Shown in pieces: positions 1 through 8,600 of a stretch of 64,000 nt of DNA. The notes beneath the pieces are model-generated. The model searched no databases. It was not told the DNA's origin and saw only the letters and a program-made list of their open reading frames with translations. Source of the stretch: Paraburkholderia fungorum (GTDB taxonomy: Bacteria > Pseudomonadota > Gammaproteobacteria > Burkholderiales > Burkholderiaceae); assembly GCF_900099835.1 (NCBI RefSeq), contig NZ_FNKP01000002.1, positions 310,001-374,000 on the forward strand, in the 5' to 3' direction. The position numbers and the translations under genes are program-made. The number at the start of each line of letters is the position of its first letter. Positions within the stretch are counted from its first letter, which is position 1.

Positions 1-2894
1 ACCGACGTGCCGTCCGTGTCCTTACCCATCGTGATCACCCGAGTTGAGGGGTCCTGCTGCACCAGACCGGCCGTCCCGTTCGCAATCTGGTTACCAAGGT
101 CTGCCACCCGGCCGTCCAGTTTCGTCACGTTCTGGTTCGTCGTGTTCAGTTGCGAACCATTCACCGCATCGGTACTCGTCGGCGACAGGTCACCAGCGGT
201 CACATTCGTGATCTTCGTACCGTTGGGTCCGCCCATGGTGAGTACGCCCTTCGACGCATCGTCGTACGTCACCACACTTGCCACCCGGCCGTTACCGCCG
301 ATCAAACCCGCGTCCTTCAGCTGCGATACGTTCACCGCGTCCGTGCCGTCAACGCCTGCTGCCACGTTTTTCAGCGTCACGGGGGCTGCTGCGTTGGGTC
401 CGCCGAGCGTCATGCTAGTGTGCTCGGCGTTGTCGTACTGAACCGAATTGTCGAAACCATTCGACAGCGAACTGATGCTCGTCGACAAGCTACCCATCGT
501 AGCGTTGGTCGTGTTCAGACTGTTTGACAGCGAACCGACTTCCGTTGACAGCGAGCTCAGACCCGCCGAGGTCGAGGTCGACAGCGACGCCACATTGCTG
601 TTGGTCGTATTCAGATCCGTGGACAACGAACCCACTCCTGTGGACAGCGAACTCAGGCCTGTTGCGGTTGAGATCGACAGCGAAGCCACGTTGCTGTTGG
701 CCGTGCTCAGACCCGTGGACAGCGACCCCACTCCTGTGGACAGCGAGCTCAGGCCTGTTGCGGTTGAGGTCGACAGCGAAGCCACGTTGTTGTTGGCCGT
801 GCTCAGCCCCGTGGACAGGGAACCCACTCCTGTGGACAGCGAGCTCAGGCCCGTTGCGGTTGAGGTCGACAGCGACGTCAGATTGCTGCTGGTCGTGCTC
901 AACCCCGTCGAGAGGGAGCTGATTCCCGCTACCCGTGAAACCGCTTCCGACTGCAACTGGCTTACGTTCACCGCATCGGTCGCGGCCGAACCCGCCGCCA
1001 CGTTCGTCACGCGGCGCTCCGCATTGGTCGAACCCACCGACACTTCACCATTGGCCGCCGACGCAGTACCCGAAAGCGCCGTCGAACCCGGGTTGTAACC
1101 CGCTGCTGCCAGGCTGGCCGTCGTCGTCGAACCAGCGCCCAGCGCGACCGAGTTCGCTGCGCTTGCAGTCGCGCCTGTGCCAAGCGCGATCGCACCCAAT
1201 GCGCCCGTCGAAGCGGAGTTACCGAATGCGATCTGGCCATTTGCACCGTTGATGTTCGCCGTCGAAGCGTTCCGGCCGATGGCAACACTGTCACCACCAC
1301 CCGCGAATGCGCTTTCGCCCAACGCGAGGTTGCCAGCATAGGTCGCCGTTGCATTCTTGCCGATGGCAACGCTCGTCACCCCCCAGTTGTTTACTGCAGA
1401 CGCGCCCGCGCCGATTGCGATCGCCTGGCCCTGCGCCTTTGCGTCGTCGGTGCCATCGTTCAGACCACCTGCCTGGAAGTAACGTGTTCCAGCATTATTC
1501 AGCGACTGCAGCTGGCTCACGTTCACCGCATCGGTCGCGGCCGAACCCGCCGCCACGTTCGTCAGACGACGCTGCTGGCTCGACGAGCCTACCGACACTT
1601 CGCCAGCCGCCGTGGTACCGCCGAGCGTCATCGAACCCGGGTTGTATGCACTGGCGCCAAGGTTGGTGGTCGTGACAGAGCCTGCGCCCAGCGCGACCGA
1701 GTTGGCCGCCGTCGCGCTCGCACCCGCACCGATCGCGCTGGCGTTGAGCGCGCTCGCCTGGGCGGCGCGGCCGAGCGCAACAGACTTACCCGCCGTCGCC
1801 GTCGCCGAGTCACCCAGCACGATCGCGCCGTCGCCGGTCGACCATGAATTCGTGCCAATTGCAATCGCGCTATAAGCGCCCGATGCAGTAGTCGAATCAG
1901 CGGTCGCATAGCGGCCCAATGCAATGCTATTGCCGTTGACGGTCTGCGAGAGCTGGCCGATCGCCACCGAGCCGGCTGAAGCCGACGTCGCGGAACTACC
2001 CAGCGCTACAGCATTCGCCCCCGTCGCGGATGCCGCAGTGCCAATTGCGATCGTGCTCGAGGCCGACGAAAGACCGCCCGTGCCGATGGCAACGGAGTCC
2101 GTACCCGAAGCCCGGGTATTGTTCGTCGTGTTCTGCATGGCGTCCGTAGTGCTGTTCGGGTCGAAAGTGACCGTCGCAGCCGAGCCCAGCGCGATGGAGC
2201 GAGCACCACTCGCGGCCGCGGAAGTACCAATCGCATTGGCGTCAGCGCCGGTGGCGGCCGAAAGCGTCCCGATCGCACTCGCGCGGTCATTGTTAGCGAC
2301 GGAGAATGCGCCAATGGCTTGAGATTGGACACCGCTGGAATAGGCGGCGGCACCCATAGCAAGGCTCATCCGTCCCAACGCCTGGCCGAAGACACCGAAT
2401 ACAACCGAGCCAATGCCCGAGGCTGTCGAATAGCTGCCCACCGCAGTTCCCCCATAAGCGGTGGCGTACGAATTGTTGCCCAACGCAGTCCCGCTACCGT
2501 TCTGCGTAATACTGGTCACATTGGTGCCTAAACCATCGGTACGGCGATTACCCCCGAGATTAATGGACCATAGAACGTCGTTGGATACGGAAGCGCCAGA
2601 GCCCACAGCTGTAGCTCCCGTCACAGGAGCTACAGCGCCCGCCCCCACTGCGACCGCATCGGTCCCGGACGCGACTGGGGCAGCCGTCTGCGTGCCTGTC
2701 GACGCGACAGCCGGCGTCGATAGCGCTGCTGCGGAAACCCCTGCCGGCGAACTCATGGCGATCACGAACAGCGCGCCCGTTGCGCCAACGACCACCCGTG
2801 CCTTGCTACGCTTGCCCCGCGCCGACGTATTCTCGGATGCGGCCACCCACGTCCCAAGAGCTTCACTCCAGATACTGATATAAGACTTGTTCAT
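1..2894 (-). CDS. Trimeric autotransporter adhesin (YadA-like), N-terminal 964 codons, 3' end outside the window
   Basis: A trimeric outer-membrane adhesin (type Vc secretion) read leftwards and cut by the window edge. The ATG at 2894 opens an ESPR-type signal (MNKSYISIWSEALGTWVA...) with a GGAAG ribosome site upstream. Next come left-handed beta-roll head repeats of the AIG-x-x-A-x-A-x-G type, neck motifs ending DAVNVSQLQ, a second head, then a Ser/Thr-rich stalk of SLST repeats (about 450-950). Near the left edge there are further modules: a YDNAEHTSMTLGG domain, DAVNVSQL and DAVNGSQL necks, and a GLVQQ segment. Its first 1.4 kb is almost identical to the divergent adhesin at 4208; coordinates pair as p and 7102-p. 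Past about 1460 the copies become mosaic, with indels of 42 and 66 bp that keep the frame. The C-terminal anchor is not visible. Confidence 0.93.
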   Translation of the reverse strand, partial: MNKSYISIWSEALGTWVAASENTSARGKRSKARVVVGATGALFVIAMSSPAGVSAAALSTPAVASTGTQTAAPVASGTDAVAVGAGAVAPVTGATAVGSGASVSNDVLWSINLGGNRRTDGLGTNVTSITQNGSGTALGNNSYATAYGGTAVGSYSTASGIGSVVFGVFGQALGRMSLAMGAAAYSSGVQSQAIGAFSVANNDRASAIGTLSAATGADANAIGTSAAASGARSIALGSAATVTFDPNSTTDAMQNTTNNTRASGTDSVAIGTGGLSSASSTIAIGTAASATGANAVALGSSATSASAGSVAIGQLSQTVNGNSIALGRYATADSTTASGAYSAIAIGTNSWSTGDGAIVLGDSATATAGKSVALGRAAQASALNASAIGAGASATAANSVALGAGSVTTTNLGASAYNPGSMTLGGTTAAGEVSVGSSSQQRRLTNVAAGSAATDAVNVSQLQSLNNAGTRYFQAGGLNDGTDDAKAQGQAIAIGAGASAVNNWGVTSVAIGKNATATYAGNLALGESAFAGGGDSVAIGRNASTANINGANGQIAFGNSASTGALGAIALGTGATASAANSVALGAGSTTTASLAAAGYNPGSTALSGTASAANGEVSVGSTNAERRVTNVAAGSAATDAVNVSQLQSEAVSRVAGISSLSTGLSTTSSNLTSLSTSTATGLSSLSTGVGSLSTGLSTANNNVASLSTSTATGLSSLSTGVGSLSTGLSTANSNVASLSISTATGLSSLSTGVGSLSTDLNTTNSNVASLSTSTSAGLSSLSTEVGSLSNSLNTTNATMGSLSTSISSLSNGFDNSVQYDNAEHTSMTLGGPNAAAPVTLKNVAAGVDGTDAVNVSQLKDAGLIGGNGRVASVVTYDDASKGVLTMGGPNGTKITNVTAGDLSPTSTDAVNGSQLNTTNQNVTKLDGRVADLGNQIANGTAGLVQQDPSTRVITMGKDTDGTS
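1462..2894. repeat. Left arm of large inverted repeat (5' end of adhesin 1)
   Basis: This arm is the reverse complement of 4208-5640 with only scattered mismatches (for example AAC/AAT in codon 2). It begins exactly at the start codons, since the upstream sequences differ. Weaker mosaic similarity continues to about 900. Confidence 0.9.
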
Positions 2895-4207
2895 GATTTC
2901 ACTTCCGATAAGTTAAATAATTAATCAGTTATACGAATAATGTGGGCGTCATGTTCCTGTACACGCTCTGATGAGTCTTCGCTGCAAATGGGACGGTTGG
3001 TTCATTGACGCGCTGCCTGGTGCACGCCAGCATCGAGTTAGCTCAATTTCCTGCCACTCTTCCTGGCAATCAGTGCTTTCCTTGCCCTTGACCAAATTCT
3101 AGATTTTTGAGATTTCGAGGCGAGTTGACTGGTTATGAATCGCCAAAAATTGCATCTGACTAGTCCGAATGGTGGCTGAAAGGGTGGGTTCGTCGGACGA
3201 AAGAAGCCGACGTCCATACCAGGCGTTTTAATCGGGCATCGAATGACCGTGCTTTGCCTTTGCCGGCATGTTCGACATTCGTCGAACTGGCGCTATCGCA
3301 ACACCGGCGGCGATTCCACGTGAGCCAGGATGAAGTTTTCGGATGCCTTCGACGATCGCGGTTCGTTGCCGCAGCGAATGGCCAACGAGCCATGGTTGAA
3401 TCGAGGGGCGAGGGTGTGCGGATGTTCCACACCGAAACGACGTGGACGGCTATTTAGGATTTACACGGTGAGCCGTTTTGAAACGCACCATCGCCGTTGC
3501 GAGAGCGTGAGAATTTGTCATCGCGCTGCGGAGTGAGTCAGTGAAATGGCTCTCACGATCGACGCCGATTCGTTCGGTTTTCTGGAATACGACTGCTCCG
3601 GAAACATGCTTGACTGCTTGCATCGGGAACTCGGTCCCGCCGTGATTGTTACTTCATTAGATGCGCCAGGTCGGCCGAGGCAGCAATCGCAAATGTGGCT
3701 CGTTGGAAAGCTAACCTTGTGGCTGGTAGTAAAGGGCCACTTTCGCGATTGGTTTGCGTTTTCAGGCCGCGATTGCTCGTAGCACGGTGGGGATGAGATG
3801 GCAGGTGCCTCTCGGCAAAAATGTCGGGCTGCGTGATCTGTCTTCGCCGTGGCATGTCGACATGCCGGTGTCAACCTGTTAGCCAACGTGCGGTATCGCT
3901 TGCACTATCTTCCGTATTTTCTGCATTCCTACAAGACAACATCTAATTTCAGACGTGTCTGAACATATTTTTAAGAATTCAAAATTTGTCTTATTTTTCG
4001 CAATGCCTGGAACATTGAAAATGTAGTCAAGGCGTGGAGTGAAAGTGGGTCTTCAGACGAATGGCGGTGAATCGAATTTCCCCGCTGCCGGCGCGCTCTG
4101 CCAAGCACTCACCGTACCGATTCTAGCGAAGATTCGACCAGTCATTCATATAGAGCTGGCGTCTATATCATTCGTATACCGAAGTATTAATTGTTTTGAG
4201 CATTGGA
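2895..4207. promoter_or_regulatory. Divergent intergenic spacer between the two adhesin genes
   Basis: This is 1.3 kb without a convincing gene; the open frames inside lack ribosome sites and protein-like composition. It must hold both adhesin promoters. Each end carries a related AT-rich block just before the start codon: ATTCGTATA followed by ATTAATT, seen around 2910-2940 (minus) and 4169-4192 (plus). An AT-rich patch at about 3955-4005 contains TTTTTAAGAATTCAAAATTT. Its TAAGAATTC core resembles part of the enterobacterial RcsB box. That is a conjecture, prompted by the RcsB-type regulator at 15189. Confidence 0.55.
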
Positions 4208-5640
4208 ATGAATAAGTCTTATATCAGTATCTGGAGTGAAGCTCTTGGGACGTGGGTGGCTGCATCCGAGAATACGTCGGCGCGGGGCAAGCGTAGCAAG
4301 GCACGAGTGGTCGTTGGCGCAACGGGCGCGCTGTTCGTGATCGCCATGAGTTCGCCGGCAGGGGTTTCCGCAGCAGCGCTATCGACGCCGGCTGTCGCGT
4401 CGACAGGCACGCAGACGGCTGCCCCAGTCGCGTCCGGGACCGATGCGGTCGCAGTGGGGGCGGGCGCTGTAGCTCCTGTGACGGGAGCTACAGCTGTGGG
4501 CTCTGGCGCTTCCGTATCCAACGACGTTCTATGGTCCATTAATCTCGGGGGTAATCGCCGTACCGATGGTTTAGGCACCAATGTGACCAGTATTACGCAG
4601 AACGGTAGCGGGACTGCGTTGGGCAACAATTCGTACGCCACCGCTTATGGGGGAACTGCGGTGGGCAGCTATTCGACAGCCTCGGGCATTGGCTCGGTTG
4701 TATTCGGTGTCTTCGGCCAGGCGTTGGGACGGATGAGCCTTGCTATGGGTGCCGCCGCCTATTCCAGCGGTGTCCAATCTCAAGCCATTGGCGCATTCTC
4801 CGTCGCTAACAATGACCGCGCGAGTGCGATCGGGACGCTTTCGGCCGCCACCGGCGCTGACGCCAATGCGATTGGTACTTCCGCGGCCGCGAGTGGTGCT
4901 CGCTCCATCGCGCTGGGCTCGGCTGCGACGGTCACTTTCGACCCGAACAGCACTACGGACGCCATGCAGAACACGACGAACAATACCCGGGCTTCGGGTA
5001 CGGACTCCGTTGCCATCGGCACGGGCGGTCTTTCGTCGGCCTCGAGCACGATCGCAATTGGCACTGCGGCATCCGCGACGGGGGCGAATGCTGTAGCGCT
5101 GGGTAGTTCCGCGACGTCGGCTTCAGCCGGCTCGGTGGCGATCGGCCAGCTCTCGCAGACCGTCAACGGCAATAGCATTGCATTGGGCCGCTATGCGACC
5201 GCTGATTCGACTACTGCATCGGGCGCTTATAGCGCGATTGCAATTGGCACGAATTCATGGTCGACCGGCGACGGCGCGATCGTGCTGGGTGACTCGGCGA
5301 CGGCGACGGCGGGTAAGTCTGTTGCGCTCGGCCGCGCCGCCCAGGCGAGCGCGCTCAACGCCAGCGCGATCGGTGCGGGTGCGAGCGCGACGGCGGCCAA
5401 CTCGGTCGCGCTGGGCGCAGGCTCTGTCACGACCACCAACCTTGGCGCCAGTGCATACAACCCGGGTTCGATGACGCTCGGCGGTACCACGGCGGCTGGC
5501 GAAGTGTCGGTAGGCTCGTCGAGCCAGCAGCGTCGTCTGACGAACGTGGCGGCGGGTTCGGCCGCGACCGATGCGGTGAACGTGAGCCAGCTGCAGTCGC
5601 TGAATAATGCTGGAACACGTTACTTCCAGGCAGGTGGTCT
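4208..5640. repeat. Right arm of large inverted repeat (5' end of adhesin 2)
   Basis: Reverse-complement partner of 1462-2894; together with the 1.3 kb spacer it forms an inverted repeat with 1.4 kb arms. It covers signal peptide, head I and the first neck. Identity drops sharply just after the TRYFQAGGL segment at about 5640. Confidence 0.9.
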
Positions 5641-8600
5641 GGCTGACGGCACCGACGACGCAAAGGCGCAGGGCCAGGCGATCGCGATCGGCGCGGGCGC
5701 GTCTGCGGCACAGACTGTGACCACAACGAGCATTGCCATCGGCAAGGGCGCGACGAGTGCCTATGGCGGCAACCTCGCGTTGGGCGAAAGCGCATACGCG
5801 GGCGGTGGTGACAGTGCTGCCATTGGCCGGAACGCGTCGACGGCGAACATCAACGGCGCAAATGGCCAGATCGCATTCGGTAACTCCGCTTCGACGGGCG
5901 CATTGGGTGCGATTGCGCTTGGCACAGGCGCCAATGCGTCAGTCAAGAATGCGCTGGCGCTTGGCGCAGGTTCGTCTGCCGGCGCAGCGAACTCGGTCGC
6001 GCTGGGCGCTGGTTCGACGACGACGGCCAGCCTGGCAGCAGCGGGTTACAACCCGGGTTCGACGACGCTTTCGGGTACTGCGTCGGCGGCCAATGGTGAA
6101 GTGTCGGTGGGTTCGACCAATGCGGAGCGCCGTGTGACGAATGTGGCGGCGGGTGCGGCACCGACGGATGCGGTGAACGTGAGCCAGTTGCAGTCGGAAG
6201 CGGCTTCACGGGTAGCGGGAGTCAGCTCCCTCTCGACGGGTCTGAGCACGGCCAACAGCAATGTGGCTTCGCTGTCGACGTCGGCATCGACGGGCGTCAG
6301 TTCGCTGTCCACGGGAGTGGGTTCACTGTCGACGGGTCTGAGCACGGCCAACAGCAAGGTGACCAGCTTGTCGACGTCGACGTCGACCGGCCTGAGTTCG
6401 CTGTCCACGGGCGTCAGTTCCCTCTCGACGGGGCTGAGCACGAGCAACAGTAGCGTGACTAGCCTGTCGACTTCGGCGTCGACGGGCGTCAGCTCGCTGT
6501 CGACGGGTCTCAACACGACCAACAGCAGTATTGCGTTGCTGTCGACCACGACCTCGACGGGTCTCGCTTCGCTGTCGACGCGCGTCGACACGACCGATAA
6601 CAACGTTGCGTCGCTGTCGACCACTCTCAACACGACGAGCAGCGCTTTAGCGTCACTGTCGACAGGGGTTGGCAACGGCGTGATGTACGACAATGCAGGC
6701 CGCACGAGCATAACGCTTGGAGGTGCTACGTCACAGCCCGTTACACTGACCAACGTCGCCAACGGCGTAAGCCAATACGATGCGGTGAACTTCGGTCAGT
6801 TAAGCTCGCTGTCGACCACAACCTCGACCGGCTTGGGCTCGCTGTCCACGGGCCTTGACACGACCAACAGCAACGTTGCATCGCTGTCGACCGGTCTGGA
6901 CGACACCAACAACAATATCACGTCGCTGTCGACTTCGACCGCCACGAGCCTGAGTTCGCTGTCTACGGGAGTAGGTTCGCTGTCCACAGGAGTGGGTTCG
7001 CTGTCGACTGGTCTGAGCACGGCCAGCAGCAATGTGGCATCGCTGTCGACGGGTCTGGATGACACGAACAACAACGTCACGTCGCTGTCCACGGGTCTGG
7101 ATGACACCAACAACAATGTCACGTCGCTGTCGACCTCGACCGCCGCGGGCCTGAGCTCGCTGTCTACGGGAGTAGGTTCGCTGTCCACAGGAGTGGGTTC
7201 CCTGTCGACCGGTCTGAGCACGGCCAGCAGCAATGTGGCGTCGCTGTCGACGGGTCTGGATGACACCAACAACAATGTCACCTCGCTGTCGACCTCGACC
7301 GCAACAGGCCTGAGCTCGCTGTCGACCGGTCTGAGCACGGCCAGCAGCAATGTGGCGTCGCTGTCCACGGGTCTCGATGACACGAACAACAACGTCACGT
7401 CGCTGTCGACCTCGACCGCCACGGGCCTGAGCTCGCTGTCTACGGGAGTAGGTTCACTGTCAACCGGTCTGAGCACGGCCAGCAGCAATGTGGCGTCGCT
7501 GTCGACGGGTCTGGATGACACGAACAACAACGTCACGTCGCTGTCGACTTCGACCGCCACGAGCCTGAGTTCGCTGTCTACGGGAGTAGGTTCGCTGTCC
7601 ACAGGAGTGGGTTCGCTGTCGACTGGTCTGAGCACGGCTAACAGCAATGTGGCATCGCTGTCCACGGGTCTGGATGACACGAACAACAATGTCACGTCGC
7701 TGTCGACTTCGACCGCCACGGGCCTGAGCTCGCTGTCCACGGGAGTAGGTTCCCTGTCGACGGGCCTGAGCACGACCAGCAGCAATGTGGCGTCGCTGTC
7801 CACGGGTCTGGATGACACGAACAACAATGTCACGTCGCTGTCGACTTCGACCGCCACGGGCCTGAGCTCGCTGTCCACGGGAGTAGGTTCCCTGTCGACG
7901 GGCCTGAGCACGGCCAGCAGCAATGTGGCGTCGCTGTCCACGGGTCTCGATGACACCAACAACAATGTCACGTCGCTGTCGACCTCGACCGCCACGGGCC
8001 TGAGCTCGCTGTCCACGGGAGTAGGTTCGCTGTCGACCGGTCTGAGCACGGCTAATAGCAATGTGGCGTCGCTGTCCACGGGTCTCGATGACACGAACAA
8101 CAACGTCACGTCGCTGTCGACCTCGACCGCCACGGGCCTGAGCTCGCTGTCTACGGGAGTAGGTTCACTGTCAACCGGTCTGAGCACGGCCAGCAGCAAT
8201 GTGGCGTCGCTGTCGACGGGTCTGGACGACACGAACAACAATGTCACGTCGCTGTCGACCTCGACCGCAACGGGCCTGAGCTCGCTGTCCACAGGAGTGG
8301 GTTCCCTGTCGACCGGTCTGAGCACGGCTAGCAGCAATGTGGCATCGTTGTCGACGGGTCTGGACGACACGAACAACAATGTCACGTCGCTGTCGACCTC
8401 GACCGCAACGGGCCTGAGCTCGCTGTCCACAGGAGTGGGTTCCCTGTCGACCGGTCTGAGCACGGCTAGCAGCAATGTGGCATCGTTGTCGACGGGTCTG
8501 GACGACACCAACAACAATGTCACGTCGCTGTCGACCTCGACCGAAACGGGTCTGAGCTCGCTGTCCACAGGAGTGGGTTCACTGTCGACCGGTCTGAGCA

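Noticed and set aside
3518..3886. Frames on both strands in the adhesin spacer
   Set aside because: Short overlapping frames without ribosome sites or recognisable sequence; the region is better read as regulatory DNA.
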